Positions 33,776 to 43,607 of a DNA stretch of 64,000 nt are shown here, piece after piece. How positions within the stretch are numbered: position 1 is the first letter of the stretch; each line of letters opens with the position of its first letter. Made by a program: the position numbers and the translations under genes. This DNA comes from an uncultured Succinivibrionaceae bacterium (GTDB taxonomy: Bacteria > Pseudomonadota > Gammaproteobacteria > Enterobacterales > Succinivibrionaceae): positions 18,146-82,145 of the forward strand of contig CALXNX010000003.1 of assembly GCA_944389865.1 (NCBI GenBank), written 5' to 3'. The notes beneath the pieces are model-generated. The model was not told the DNA's origin, made no database searches, and was given only the letters and a program-made list of their open reading frames with translations.

Positions 33776-35275
33776 ATGAGCGATTATGTGCTTGAGATGA
33801 ACGACATCGTCAAGCGTTTCCCCGGCGTTTTGGCCTTAGATCACGCCAATCTCAAGGTCAGACCGGGTACGGTGCATGCCCTGATGGGTGAAAACGGCGC
33901 CGGCAAATCAACGCTGATGAAATGTCTGTTCGGTCTCTATCACCCCGATGAGGGCGAAATCATTTATCAGGGGCAGAAGATCACCGACATTCCCAACACC
34001 AAGGCGGCGCTGAACATGGGCATCACCATGATCCATCAGGAACTGCATCCCATCCGCTTCCGCCCGGTGATGGAAAACGTCTGGATCGGCCGCTTCCCCT
34101 TAAAATACGGCTTTGTCGATCATGACAAGATGTACCGCGATACCGTGGCCCTGTTTAAAGAAATCGGCCTCAATGTCGATCCTTTGGCGCGAGCCGGCAC
34201 GGTCTCGCCGTCCAATCTGCAGCTGGTGGAAATTGCGCGCGCAGTTTCCTACAACGCCAGGATCATCATCATGGACGAGCCCACCTCTTCACTGACTGAA
34301 AATGAGGTGGAATACTTATTCAACATCATCAATAAACTGCGCTCCGAAGGCCGCTCCATCATCTACATTTCCCACAAGATGGAGGAAATTCTGCGCATCT
34401 CCGATGACGTCACCATCATGCGCGACGGCAAATACGTCGGCACCTGGCAGGCCAAGGACATCGATCAGGACTTCATCATCCGCAACATGGTGGGCCGCGA
34501 TTTGTCCAACCGCTTCCCGGCGCGTGAAGGTCAGCCCGGCAAAGACGTGGTCCTCAAGGTCGAGCATTTCACCTCGGCTGCCAAGCGCTCCTTTGTGGAT
34601 GTCAACTTTGAGCTGCATCAGGGCGAGATCTTAGGCATCGGCGGCCTGGTGGGCGCACAGCGTACGGAGCTGGTCGAAAGCATCTTCGGGCTGCGTCCCC
34701 TCAAGGAAGGACACATTTACAAGAACGGACAGGAAATTAAGATCAAGTCCGTGCGCGACGCCAAGAAAAACGGCATTGCTCTGCTGACCGAAGAGCGCCG
34801 GCAAACCGGCATTTTCGGCATTCTGTCCATTCTCGACAATACGGTGATTGCTGCGCAGCAGCAGTTTGCCAACGGCGGTATTCTGGATAATGCCAAGCGC
34901 GTGCCGGCAGCGGCGCAGTCCTGTAAGGAGCTGAACGTCAAGATGCCTAATCTGGCGGTGCCGATTAAGAATCTGTCCGGCGGCAATCAGCAGAAAGTGC
35001 TGATCGCGCGCTGGCTCCTGACCAATTCCGACATCATCATTTTCGATGAGCCTACCCGCGGCATTGACGTGGGCGCTAAATACGAGATCTACACCCTGAT
35101 GCTTGAGCAGATTAAGAAAGGCAAGTCCATCATCATGATCTCGTCGGAAATGCCGGAGCTGATGGGTATGGCTGATCGCATCATGGTGATGTGTGAAGGT
35201 CATGTCACCGGCTTTGTCGATAAAGAACACTTTGACCAGGTGGAAATTATGCGCCTGGCCTCTTCATTTAAATAA
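33776..35275 (+). CDS. mglA: galactose/methyl-galactoside ABC transporter, ATP-binding protein
   Basis: This 499-residue double ABC ATPase powers sugar import. The N-terminal half has Walker A GENGAGKST (about residues 38-46) and Walker B IIIMDEPTSS. The C-terminal half has the degenerate loop GLVGAQRTE, as is normal for MglA/RbsA proteins, a signature LSGGNQQKV and a second Walker B IIIFDEPTRG. It lies between mglB and mglC, 9 bases before the latter. Confidence 0.96.
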   Translation: MSDYVLEMNDIVKRFPGVLALDHANLKVRPGTVHALMGENGAGKSTLMKCLFGLYHPDEGEIIYQGQKITDIPNTKAALNMGITMIHQELHPIRFRPVMENVWIGRFPLKYGFVDHDKMYRDTVALFKEIGLNVDPLARAGTVSPSNLQLVEIARAVSYNARIIIMDEPTSSLTENEVEYLFNIINKLRSEGRSIIYISHKMEEILRISDDVTIMRDGKYVGTWQAKDIDQDFIIRNMVGRDLSNRFPAREGQPGKDVVLKVEHFTSAAKRSFVDVNFELHQGEILGIGGLVGAQRTELVESIFGLRPLKEGHIYKNGQEIKIKSVRDAKKNGIALLTEERRQTGIFGILSILDNTVIAAQQQFANGGILDNAKRVPAAAQSCKELNVKMPNLAVPIKNLSGGNQQKVLIARWLLTNSDIIIFDEPTRGIDVGAKYEIYTLMLEQIKKGKSIIMISSEMPELMGMADRIMVMCEGHVTGFVDKEHFDQVEIMRLASSFK

Positions 35276-35284
35276 GGAGCCTGT

Positions 35285-36505
35285 ATGTCCAGTGTAATCA
35301 CTAGAAGCAGCTATCGCAAAAGCCTCATCGGCATTGGCGCCTTAGTGCTGCTGCTCGGTGTGGTACTCAAATTTGCCGCCATCAAAACGCTCTATGATCT
35401 CCCTGTCATTATGATGATCATCGGCGTGTGGGTGTGCCTGCAGAATGTCTACCGCTTCTATCACCCGGGTGCTCATACCCAGGATATTGAGATCAATTCC
35501 AAGACGCTCAATAACCTTTTAACCAACTACGCCATCATCATCGCCATGATTGTGCTGGTGGTGATCATCTGCGTACTGCAGCCGCGCTTCATGCAGATCC
35601 GCGTGGTGCTTGATATTATGACCCAGTCCTCGACTAAGCTCATTATCGCGCTGGGCATCTGCTTTACCCTCATCATCGCCGGATGCGATCTGTCAGCCGG
35701 ACGCATCGTGGGTTTAGCCGCCGTGGTCTCGACCTCCATGCTGCAGACCTCAGACTACGCTAACCGCTTCTTCCCGGATTTAGCGCAGCTGCCGCTGTTC
35801 ATTCCGATTCTGATTGCCATCGGCATCTGCATGGTATTCGGCGCCTTGAACGGCTTCCTGGTCGCGCAGTATGAGATGCACCCCTTCATTGCCACCCTGG
35901 CCACGTCCGTGATTGTCTACGGCAGCTGCTCGCTGTACTTCGACCTGCCGCCTAACAACTCGCAGCCTATCGGCGGCGTGCGTCCGGACTTTGCGGCCTT
36001 AGGTCAAACCAAGTTCTTCCAGTCAGGATCCTTCCCGGGCATTTCCGTCCTGATCCCGATTGCCGCCGTGATCACCGTGATCATTTGGTTCGTACTCAAT
36101 AAGACCGTGTTCGGCAAGAACGTCTACGCCCTGGGCGGCAACCGCGAAGCTGCGGTGGTAGCCGGCGTGAACGTCTATATGACCAACCTCTTCATCTTCA
36201 TCTTAGCCGCAGCCCTGTACGGTATTGCCGGCGTGCTGGAAGCTGCCAGAACGGCTGGTGCTACCAACCAGTACGGCATGGGATATGAGCTCGATGCCAT
36301 CGCAGCCTGCGTGGTGGGCGGCGTCTCATTGATGGGCGGCATCGCCACCGTGTCGGGCATTATCGCCGGCGTGTTCGTATTCACCATCATTCAGTACGGC
36401 CTGCAGTTCATCTCGGTGTCCCCGATGTGGCAGCAGGTGATTAAGGGCATCATTATTGCGGTGGCCGTGGCCATCGATATGGGCAAGTACCGCCGCAAGG
36501 TCTAA
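35285..36505 (+). CDS. mglC: galactose/methyl-galactoside ABC transporter, permease
   Basis: This BPD-type permease of the RbsC/MglC family forms the membrane channel as a dimer. The 406 residues exceed the E. coli protein (336) by an N-terminal extension carrying an extra hydrophobic hairpin (about 15-50). Conserved segments include ITLIIAGCDLSAGRIVGLAAV-like family spacing and GGNREAAVVAGVNV in the cytoplasmic loop that meets MglA. The core ends GVFVFTIIQYGL. A clean terminator follows. Confidence 0.95.
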   Translation: MSSVITRSSYRKSLIGIGALVLLLGVVLKFAAIKTLYDLPVIMMIIGVWVCLQNVYRFYHPGAHTQDIEINSKTLNNLLTNYAIIIAMIVLVVIICVLQPRFMQIRVVLDIMTQSSTKLIIALGICFTLIIAGCDLSAGRIVGLAAVVSTSMLQTSDYANRFFPDLAQLPLFIPILIAIGICMVFGALNGFLVAQYEMHPFIATLATSVIVYGSCSLYFDLPPNNSQPIGGVRPDFAALGQTKFFQSGSFPGISVLIPIAAVITVIIWFVLNKTVFGKNVYALGGNREAAVVAGVNVYMTNLFIFILAAALYGIAGVLEAARTAGATNQYGMGYELDAIAACVVGGVSLMGGIATVSGIIAGVFVFTIIQYGLQFISVSPMWQQVIKGIIIAVAVAIDMGKYRRKV

Positions 36506-36533
36506 GCCCTGAAGCCCAATAAGCAAGCATTAA

Positions 36534-36556
36534 GCCCGGCTCTATGCCGGGTTTTT
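36534..36556 (+). terminator. mglBAC terminator
   Basis: GCCCGGC/GCCGGG stem with a TCTAT loop followed by TTTTT. Confidence 0.85.
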
Positions 36557-36617
36557 CGTGTCCTGCACATTAAGCTGAGAAAGGACGGCAATGATGCTGC
36601 GCTTCAGGCTGGAAAAG

Positions 36618-36923
36618 CTAAGCTTGAGTTTGAGCGTTAAGTCTGTGCCCGACTGCGGCAATAAAGTCGGGCAGATAGAATTGGGTGAGATCAAAGAGCG
36701 CCGTCAAATCATTTTTCTGCTGATATAAAAGCGCCGCGCCCATCAGCTCATTGAGCGCCTTGATTTCCTGCGGGTTAAAAAGCGCGACTGAGGCGGTCAG
36801 CGCCGTCAGCAGCGCTGTCAGCCTGCCGTAGCTCTCAGCAGGACACCCGCCAAGGCAGGTGCGCGCGCACTCCTGCGCCTGAGCTGTCAGGGCGGCGGCA
36901 TTAAAGGTCAACTGATCGGTCAC
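36618..36923 (-). CDS. uncharacterised 101-residue protein, paired with the secreted protein upstream
   Basis: No family is recognised. It is mostly helical, acidic to neutral, without a signal or membrane segment. Two cysteines (CARTCLGGC region) near residue 20 lie close together. The start overlaps the end of the preceding 657-residue gene by 4 bases (ATGA-type), so it is translationally coupled to it and probably functions with it. A cytoplasmic location, against an exported partner, would argue for a role in making or controlling that protein. Confidence 0.6.
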   Translation of the reverse strand: MTDQLTFNAAALTAQAQECARTCLGGCPAESYGRLTALLTALTASVALFNPQEIKALNELMGAALLYQQKNDLTALFDLTQFYLPDFIAAVGHRLNAQTQA

Positions 36924-38893
36924 GGCTGTTCCTCCTGCTCTGAGCCCTGCTGAGCGCGTTCAGCCTGGCGGCGCTGCGCTTCATCCAGCGCCTGACGCTC
37001 TAAGTCCTGCACCTCGCTCTTGACCTGCGGCGCGGGCTCGGCAAAATCATCCTCGGACAGTAAGGTCTCATCGGGCAGCTCTTCACGGTAATACGGCGCG
37101 CTTAAGACTGCATTGGTCTGCAGCACCGCCGCCACGCCCTGCACCAGCTGCCCCTGCCAGTACGGCAGCCGGCCGCGCTGCACTAAATCGTCGATATAGG
37201 AGGTCAAGGCGGTACTGTAGGTTTCCCAGCGCTGCTGCAGATCGCGCAGGGCCTGCGCATCCTGCTGCGACACCGCTGCAATGGCATTGACGCGATTGAG
37301 CAGTTCATGCTCTAAGGTATTGTGCTGACGCTCCTTTTCCAGGGTGCAGATATCCGCATCGCGCGAGGAGATGCACTGGCGCATTAAGAAGTAATCGCCA
37401 AAGCCGAAGACCTCGCAGGCGGTGAGCATGGTCAGACCAAAGGCGGCGCGCTGCGTCTCGCCGGCGGCGGACTGGCCATCGGGAGCATAGAATATCGAGG
37501 AGCTCCAAGCGTCAGCAAATTCATCCCAAGCCGCAAGCAGCGCTCCGTACTGTTCGCTTTTAAGGCCCTTTGTGGAGAGCTCGGTGCGGATGGAGTGCAG
37601 GCAGTCATTACTGCCGAAGAAGAACTCATCACCGCGCATGCCCTCAAAATAGGCGCATTTATTCTCTAAAGGACTGTCGGTAACGGTCCGGCTGCCGGTG
37701 CCCTGCCGAAAAGCATGCTCCGGGCGCAGATTAAGGCCCTGCGGTCTGCCGGCTAAATTCCAAATGCGCAGCAGCATTTGCCGATACATCACCGGACGCA
37801 GCGCCTGGGCCTTTAAAATAAAGGGCTGCAGATAGGTCAGCTGACGGTAAAAGTCCGCCCAGGCATTTAAAGCCTGCTCCACCGAGCGGTGCAGCTGATA
37901 AGAGGGCGGCAGGCGGCGCATTAGGACCGAGAGGTATTTAAGCCCCTCCATTTCATAGCGCCCGTCAATATCGTACAGCAGCGTAGTCGGATCGTCGCGG
38001 CTGTTTAAAATGGAGAAATAGCTTAAGGGATATTCGCGCAGCTGCCGCGTCCCCGCCAGCGCATACAGCCCTAAATACCATTCGCTGCCGTCAGCCAGCC
38101 CCAAATCGGCTGCCGGACCTGCCGGCATGGCGCGCACCGCATCATTCCACAGCGTCTGATATTTCTGATAAGCCCCGTCGGGCGCATGAAAGAGCTGATA
38201 TAAAAAGGACAGCGGCCCCTGCCCTTCACGCAGGTAGAAGCGATCGAGCGCCAGCCTGCAGGAGTCGGTTAAATTAAAGCGCCAGCCGCGCGGAGTCTTG
38301 GCGGTGCAGAGCTCATCGACATTGCCTAAATGATCGCGATTAAAGCCCTGCTCCGGCCACAAAAGCGCTGATAACAGCCCCTGCCGGCATTTGAAATCCT
38401 GATCAAGGCATAAAAGCGTACAGGCATGCGCTACCGACTTTAAGGTCTCTCCGGCGCCCAGCAGCGGCAGATCGAGGCTTACCGGCAAGTTGAGATAAGC
38501 CGCATCCTCCGGCTTGAACGTAAGCGTCAGACTGGGGCTTTGAGCCAGCGCCAAATAAAACTCATCATCAAGCTGAAATTCTAAGGTATTACCGGCAAGC
38601 TCAGCATATGCCGAAGTGATTTCGCCGCCGCAGTTAAGTTCAATCTCAAAGATCATGGCATCGGAATAGAACTGCGGCAGAAGAAGCGAAAGTCTGTTTT
38701 TATGCTCTTCAGTTTTAGCGCACAAAACCGCCTGCAGCTGCGTCTGCTGCGGCCCATTAACAAAGGCTGCCACTTCAGACGTACCGTCAGGATAATCCAG
38801 TCTTCCGGCCTCCCACAGGCTCAGCGCCTGCGCGGCGGGAAGGTGCAGCATGAGGGTCCAAAGACCTGCCGCTGCCATGGCGTACGCGCGCAT
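36920..38893 (-). CDS. large uncharacterised exported protein
   Basis: This 657-residue protein has an N-terminal signal peptide (hydrophobic residues 5-23, cleavage near AQALS), so it is periplasmic or secreted. The first ~150 residues look like beta-strand (ALCAKTEEHKNRLSLLLPQF, then FEIELNCGGEI). Residues about 150-590 are helical with scattered cysteines (several in pairs, compatible with disulfides). The last ~70 are a highly charged Glu/Gln/Arg coiled coil. I recognise no domain. It is followed by a coupled 101-residue gene and lies alone between mglC and nqrF on the minus strand. The frame, codon use and coupled start all support a real gene. Confidence 0.7.
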   Translation of the reverse strand: MRAYAMAAAGLWTLMLHLPAAQALSLWEAGRLDYPDGTSEVAAFVNGPQQTQLQAVLCAKTEEHKNRLSLLLPQFYSDAMIFEIELNCGGEITSAYAELAGNTLEFQLDDEFYLALAQSPSLTLTFKPEDAAYLNLPVSLDLPLLGAGETLKSVAHACTLLCLDQDFKCRQGLLSALLWPEQGFNRDHLGNVDELCTAKTPRGWRFNLTDSCRLALDRFYLREGQGPLSFLYQLFHAPDGAYQKYQTLWNDAVRAMPAGPAADLGLADGSEWYLGLYALAGTRQLREYPLSYFSILNSRDDPTTLLYDIDGRYEMEGLKYLSVLMRRLPPSYQLHRSVEQALNAWADFYRQLTYLQPFILKAQALRPVMYRQMLLRIWNLAGRPQGLNLRPEHAFRQGTGSRTVTDSPLENKCAYFEGMRGDEFFFGSNDCLHSIRTELSTKGLKSEQYGALLAAWDEFADAWSSSIFYAPDGQSAAGETQRAAFGLTMLTACEVFGFGDYFLMRQCISSRDADICTLEKERQHNTLEHELLNRVNAIAAVSQQDAQALRDLQQRWETYSTALTSYIDDLVQRGRLPYWQGQLVQGVAAVLQTNAVLSAPYYREELPDETLLSEDDFAEPAPQVKSEVQDLERQALDEAQRRQAERAQQGSEQEEQP

Positions 38894-39039
38894 AAAAAAG
38901 CTTAAATCTTCTTCTTAGTGAGCGCGATTGTAATCCCAAAACAAAGGTTTACAGCACAGGTATGCAAAATAATTTCGCCTCTGCACCAAGCTGAGGCTTA
39001 AGACGGAAAAGAGAAAAACAGATAACGTAAAGACGATTA

Positions 39040-39063
39040 AGCCGGGGCTTAAGGGCCCCGGCT
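39040..39063 (-). terminator. nqr operon terminator (minus strand)
   Basis: A 9-base stem AGCCGGGGC/GCCCCGGCT 13 bases after the nqrF stop, followed on the minus strand by a moderately T-rich stretch (TAATCGTCTTT). Confidence 0.65.
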
Positions 39064-39075
39064 GCGGTAATTGGA

Positions 39076-40305
39076 TTAACCGCCGAAATTGTCGAAGAGG
39101 ATGTTTTCGTCTTCAACGCCTAAGGAGTGCAGCATATTGACTGCGCTCTTGGTCATCATAGGAGGACCGCACATGTAGTACTCACAGTCTTCAGGATTCT
39201 TATGATTCTTTAAGTACTGCTCGTACAGCACGTTGGCGATGAAGCCCGTGAGACCAGTCCAATGATCCTCAGGCAGAGGATCAGACAGGGCTAAGTGCCA
39301 GGTAAAGTTCGGATGCTCTTTGGCCAGCTGATTGAACTCGTCCACGTAGAAAGCTTCACGCAGGGAACGGGCGCCGTACCAGAAGGAGATGCGGCGCTTG
39401 GAGTTCAAGCGCTTTAACTGATCAAAGATGTGCGAACGCATCGGGGCCATACCGGCGCCGCCGCCGATAAACACCATCTCGTTGTCGGTATCGCGGGCAA
39501 AGAACTCGCCGAACGGACCGGAAATGGTGACCTTATCGCCAGGCTTCAAGCTCCAAATATAGGAGGACATGATCCCAGGAGGCACTTCATGCAGCTGACG
39601 CAGCGGCGGAGTAGCAATACGCACGGTCAGCATAATCAGGCCCTTCTCGCCCGGGTAGTTGGCCATGGAGTAGGCGCGCATGGTCGGAGTATCGACTTTC
39701 GACACTAAGTCGAACATGCCGAACTTCTCCCAATCGGCTCTGTACTCCGCAGGGATATCGAAGTCCTTGTAGTACACGGTGTGCGGCGGGCATTCGATCT
39801 GAATATAGCCGCCGGCGCGGAACGGGACTTCCTCACCCTCAGGCAGACGCAGGCGCAGCTCCTTAATGAAGGTGGCCACGTTGTTATTGGAAATAACCTC
39901 GCATTCCCACTTCTTCACGCCGAAGACCTCAGGCGGCAGCTCGATTTCGATATCATTCTTGACCGTCACCTGGCAGGCCAGACGCCAGCCTTCCTTGATC
40001 TGACGCTTGGTGTAGTGCGAATACTCAATCGGCAGCACGTCGCCGCCGCCCTTAACAACCTTCACCTTGCACTGACCGCAGGCGCCGCGGCCGCCGCAGG
40101 CTGAAGATACGAACACGCCCTTGCTCGACAGCGAGTTTAAGAGCTTATCACCGGCAGGAACGGTGAGGGAGTGAGCGGGATCGCCGTTCACGCCGATAGT
40201 CACATCGCCGGTCTGCACTAAGAAGTGCTTAGCGCCTAAAATCAAGGCCACTAAGACCGCAATGATGACTACGAACATCACCACACCGGAAATGATTGTA
40301 AACAT
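39076..40305 (-). CDS. nqrF: Na+-translocating NADH:quinone oxidoreductase subunit F
   Basis: NqrF is the NADH entry point of the sodium pump. The 409 residues have an N-terminal membrane helix (about 3-25) and a 2Fe-2S ferredoxin domain with the [12 protein letters not shown] cysteines (about 68-79). A FAD domain (RAYSMANYP, about 210-218) and a NADH domain ([13 protein letters not shown], about 274-286) follow; the protein ends DNFGG. AGGAGG precedes the start. It is the last gene of nqrABCDEF. Confidence 0.97.
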   Translation of the reverse strand: MFTIISGVVMFVVIIAVLVALILGAKHFLVQTGDVTIGVNGDPAHSLTVPAGDKLLNSLSSKGVFVSSACGGRGACGQCKVKVVKGGGDVLPIEYSHYTKRQIKEGWRLACQVTVKNDIEIELPPEVFGVKKWECEVISNNNVATFIKELRLRLPEGEEVPFRAGGYIQIECPPHTVYYKDFDIPAEYRADWEKFGMFDLVSKVDTPTMRAYSMANYPGEKGLIMLTVRIATPPLRQLHEVPPGIMSSYIWSLKPGDKVTISGPFGEFFARDTDNEMVFIGGGAGMAPMRSHIFDQLKRLNSKRRISFWYGARSLREAFYVDEFNQLAKEHPNFTWHLALSDPLPEDHWTGLTGFIANVLYEQYLKNHKNPEDCEYYMCGPPMMTKSAVNMLHSLGVEDENILFDNFGG

Positions 40306-40314
40306 GCTTCCTCC

Positions 40315-40914
40315 TTAGAGCTGAATGCCTGAGAAGGACATGAAGCCAATGGCCATCAGTCCTGCGGTAATGAAGGTAATGCCTAAGCCGCGCAGACCAG
40401 CCGGAACGTCAGCATACTTCAGACGCTCGCGGATACCGGCCAGGAGCACGATGGCCAGAGCCCAGGATAAGCCTGAACCTAAGCCGTAAACGATGGACTC
40501 CGGGAAGTTGTATTCGCGCTGCACCATGAAGGACACGCCGGCGAAAATCACGCAGTTCACCGTAATCAGCGGCAGGAAGATACCTAAGGCGCTGTACAGT
40601 GAAGGCACGTACTTATCTAAGAACATCTCCAGGATCTGCACGATGGCCGCGATCACGCCGATGTAGGTGATGAAGGACAGGAAGGATAAGTCCAGACCTT
40701 CCATCAAAGCATCCGGCTTTAAGATGTAGGTGTTGATCAGATTGTTGGCCGGGACGGCTAAAATCTGCACCATGACCACGGCTGCGCCCAGGCCGGCGGA
40801 GGTAGTAACTTTCTTGGACACTGCCAGGAAAGTACACATGCCGAGGAAGAAGGCCAGCGCCATGTTCTCAATGAAGACGGCTCTGACAAAGAGAGACAGA
40901 TAATGCTCAATCAT
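40315..40914 (-). CDS. nqrE: Na+-translocating NADH:quinone oxidoreductase subunit E
   Basis: This 199-residue six-helix membrane subunit starts [25 protein letters not shown]. With NqrD it holds the intramembrane iron centre through cysteines in inverted half-helices (FLGMC and TVNCVIFAG). It is a homologue of RnfA. Three bases separate it from nqrD. Confidence 0.96.
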   Translation of the reverse strand: MIEHYLSLFVRAVFIENMALAFFLGMCTFLAVSKKVTTSAGLGAAVVMVQILAVPANNLINTYILKPDALMEGLDLSFLSFITYIGVIAAIVQILEMFLDKYVPSLYSALGIFLPLITVNCVIFAGVSFMVQREYNFPESIVYGLGSGLSWALAIVLLAGIRERLKYADVPAGLRGLGITFITAGLMAIGFMSFSGIQL

Positions 40915-40916
40915 GC

Positions 40917-41582
40917 TTAGTAATCCTCCCTATGGGTATCATACTCAGCCGGCTCAATCAGCTCCTTGCGGTAAGTCTTGACCGCCCAAATGAGCAGACC
41001 GACCAGGAAGAAGCCGCAGGGCGGCATTACCAGCAGACCGCAGGGCACATACCAGCCGCCGTTATTGACGGTAGGCAGGATGGTAAGACCAAACCAGGTG
41101 CCCGAGCCGAAGATCTCACGGAAGGTGGCGATAATGCAGAGCACTATCATGTAGCCCAAACCGTTGCCCAAGCCGTCCATGAATGACGGCAGAGGCGGAT
41201 ACTTTAGCGCGAAGCCCTCAGTACGGCCCATCACGATGCAGTTGGTAATGATCAGGCCGACGTACACCGACAGCTGCTTGGACAGATCGTAGGCAAAGGC
41301 TCTTAAGATCTGATCCACCAGGATCACCAGGGAGGCGATAATGGTCATCTGCGCGATAATACGGACGCTGCCCGGAATGTAATTGCGGGTATAGGATACT
41401 GCCGCATTGGACAGAGCCGTCACCGCCGTTACGGAAAGACCCATCACGAAAGCAGTCTTCATGCTGCCGGTCACTGCCAAAGTCGAGCAGATGCCCAGCA
41501 CCTGAATCATCACCGGGTTATTGGCGATGATAGGTTCGATGAACGCTTCCTTCCAGGTAGGGGACTTTACATCAGAACTCAT
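40917..41582 (-). CDS. nqrD: Na+-translocating NADH:quinone oxidoreductase subunit D
   Basis: This 221-residue membrane subunit resembles RnfE. It has the conserved [17 protein letters not shown] segment with a cysteine ligand, and [10 protein letters not shown] with the second. It overlaps nqrC by 4 bases. The short C-terminal tail is acidic. Confidence 0.96.
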   Translation of the reverse strand: MSSDVKSPTWKEAFIEPIIANNPVMIQVLGICSTLAVTGSMKTAFVMGLSVTAVTALSNAAVSYTRNYIPGSVRIIAQMTIIASLVILVDQILRAFAYDLSKQLSVYVGLIITNCIVMGRTEGFALKYPPLPSFMDGLGNGLGYMIVLCIIATFREIFGSGTWFGLTILPTVNNGGWYVPCGLLVMPPCGFFLVGLLIWAVKTYRKELIEPAEYDTHREDY

Positions 41583-42373
41583 TTAAGGAACTCCCCCTTG
41601 CGTAATTGATCAAGGAACGGCTTGTAGACCGTGCCCAGCCAATACTGAGCGGCGTGTCTGATACCGTTGGTGGTTAAAGTAGCGCCGGAGAGAGCATCGA
41701 CCTCATAAGCAGCCTGCTCGCCCTCATGGGCGGCATTCTTCTTAATAGTGAAGGCCAGCTCGCCGTCAGCATTCTCAATCTTCTTGCCCACCCACAGGGC
41801 CTGCCAGCGCGGATTGTCGATTTCACCGCCCAGACCCGGAGTTTCGCCGTGCTGATAGAAGGTAACAGCTTCAATAGTGTTGCCGTCCATACCCACAGCG
41901 ACGTAGCCGTAAGCAGTGGACCACAGCGCAGCGCCGTAGAACGGCAGGATCACGCGCGTCACATTGCCGTCAGCATCCTTGGCAAAATAGATAGGCATTA
42001 AGGTTGAATGTCTGCGAATGCCGGCAATATCTTCCTCAGCGGGAATAGCCACGGAGAGGTCCGGATTGGAGGCATTGGAGGCAAAGTTGTAGCCGTCAGC
42101 CTCGCTCTGACGATCCGCCGCAATCTTGCCGGTGGTGGTGTCTAAGAGCTGCGCCTCAATGTGGGCGGCATAGGTCTGAGCTACGGTACCCTGAGTCTCC
42201 ACGCCGGCCACGCGCAGAATGCTCACCTGACGGTCGTTAGCTACAGCAGCGGCCTTGAACGGATCAAGGGCCACCACGGCGCTGGACACCAGCACGGAGC
42301 AGACCAGGCAGAAGCCGGTAATGATGACAAAGGTGCCTAATACGGAGTCTTTATTGAGCTTAAGCACGGGCAA
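41579..42373 (-). CDS. nqrC: Na+-translocating NADH:quinone oxidoreductase subunit C
   Basis: This 264-residue protein has one N-terminal membrane helix and a periplasmic FMN domain. The flavinylation motif [10 protein letters not shown] (about residues 230-239) carries the threonine to which ApbE links FMN. It overlaps nqrB by 14 bases and nqrD by 4, so the operon is tightly coupled. Confidence 0.96.
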   Translation of the reverse strand: MPVLKLNKDSVLGTFVIITGFCLVCSVLVSSAVVALDPFKAAAVANDRQVSILRVAGVETQGTVAQTYAAHIEAQLLDTTTGKIAADRQSEADGYNFASNASNPDLSVAIPAEEDIAGIRRHSTLMPIYFAKDADGNVTRVILPFYGAALWSTAYGYVAVGMDGNTIEAVTFYQHGETPGLGGEIDNPRWQALWVGKKIENADGELAFTIKKNAAHEGEQAAYEVDALSGATLTTNGIRHAAQYWLGTVYKPFLDQLRKGEFLK

Positions 42374-43604
42374 GTCTCCTCTTGATATTGCGCTGAGTGC
42401 TCAGGTAGTCAAACAGCGGAGCACAGCAGTTGGCAAATAAGATAGCAAGCATCATGCCCTCAGGGTAGGCCGGATTGACCACGCGGATGAGGATCACCAT
42501 GACGCCGATTAACAGACCAAAGGCCCATTTGCCGGAGTTGGTAAATGCCGAGGATACCGGATCGGTTGCCATGAACACTAAGCCGAAGGCGAAGCCGCCT
42601 AACACTAAGTGCCACATGAAGCTCATCGAGAACATGTTGTTGGTGTCAGAGCCGATGGCGTTGAATAAGGACGACATTAAGAACGCGCCCACCAGCACGC
42701 CGGCCATGATGCGCCAGGAAGCAATGCCGGTAACCAGGATGATGAATGCGCCCACGGCGATCATCAGGGTAGAGCCTTCACCAATGCACCCCGGGATGTT
42801 GCCTAAGAAGGCGTCCATCCAGGTTAACGGTTCGCCTGCGATGTTGGTCAGAGCATTGATGCCACCTTCAGACCACTGCGCCAGCGGTGTAGCGCCGGAG
42901 AAGCCGTCCACCGGAACCCAGCAGTTGGTGCCGGAGATGGAAGCCGGATAGGCGAAGAACAGGAATGCACGGCCGGCTAATGCCGGGTTCATGAAGTTGC
43001 GGCCGGTACCACCGAAGAGCTCCTTGGCAATCACGACGCCGAAGGAAATGCCTAAGGCAGCCTGCCACAGCGGCATGGTGGGCGGCACAATCAGGGCAAA
43101 CAGAATGGAGGTTACGAAGAAGCCTTCATTGATGTCATGATGGCGCACAATGCAGAACAGCACTTCCCAGAAGGCGCCGACGATGAACACTACGATGTAA
43201 ATCGGCAGGAAGTAAACGGCGCCGATCAGCATCTTGGAGTAAATGCCGGCATCAGTCCCCAGACTGCCGCCCAGCATCTGCACCAGGGCGTAGTGGTAGT
43301 CAGCACTGAAGAGGCTGTAGGAAGCTGCAGCTAAATCCGCGCCGCTAGGCATGGAAGCTAAAGCAGCCACAGTCTGCGCGCCGGTGTTGTACCAGCCGTA
43401 GAACATCGCCGGGAACACCGCCAGCCACACGATGATCATGATGCGCTTTAAGTCGATGTAGTCGCGCACATGGGTGTGCCCTTTAGTGACCTTGCCGGTG
43501 CTGTAAAGCAGGGTGAAAGTGCCTTCGTAGAGAGGATAGAGCTTCTGCAGCACACCGTCCTTCTCAAACATCGGCGCTATTTTCTTAAATAAACTCAATA
43601 ACAC
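42360..43604 (-). CDS. nqrB: Na+-translocating NADH:quinone oxidoreductase subunit B
   Basis: This 414-residue multi-pass subunit carries covalent FMN and riboflavin and forms the sodium channel. The flavinylation motif [12 protein letters not shown] (about residues 227-238) is intact. Other conserved parts are [23 protein letters not shown] and the C-terminal [13 protein letters not shown]. It starts 3 bases after nqrA. Confidence 0.96.
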   Translation of the reverse strand: MLLSLFKKIAPMFEKDGVLQKLYPLYEGTFTLLYSTGKVTKGHTHVRDYIDLKRIMIIVWLAVFPAMFYGWYNTGAQTVAALASMPSGADLAAASYSLFSADYHYALVQMLGGSLGTDAGIYSKMLIGAVYFLPIYIVVFIVGAFWEVLFCIVRHHDINEGFFVTSILFALIVPPTMPLWQAALGISFGVVIAKELFGGTGRNFMNPALAGRAFLFFAYPASISGTNCWVPVDGFSGATPLAQWSEGGINALTNIAGEPLTWMDAFLGNIPGCIGEGSTLMIAVGAFIILVTGIASWRIMAGVLVGAFLMSSLFNAIGSDTNNMFSMSFMWHLVLGGFAFGLVFMATDPVSSAFTNSGKWAFGLLIGVMVILIRVVNPAYPEGMMLAILFANCCAPLFDYLSTQRNIKRRLARA

Positions 43605-43607
43605 GGC

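Noticed and set aside
34631..35230. 199-codon minus-strand open frame opposite mglA
   Set aside because: Antisense shadow of a canonical ABC ATPase with His/Asp-rich translation; no start signal or family.
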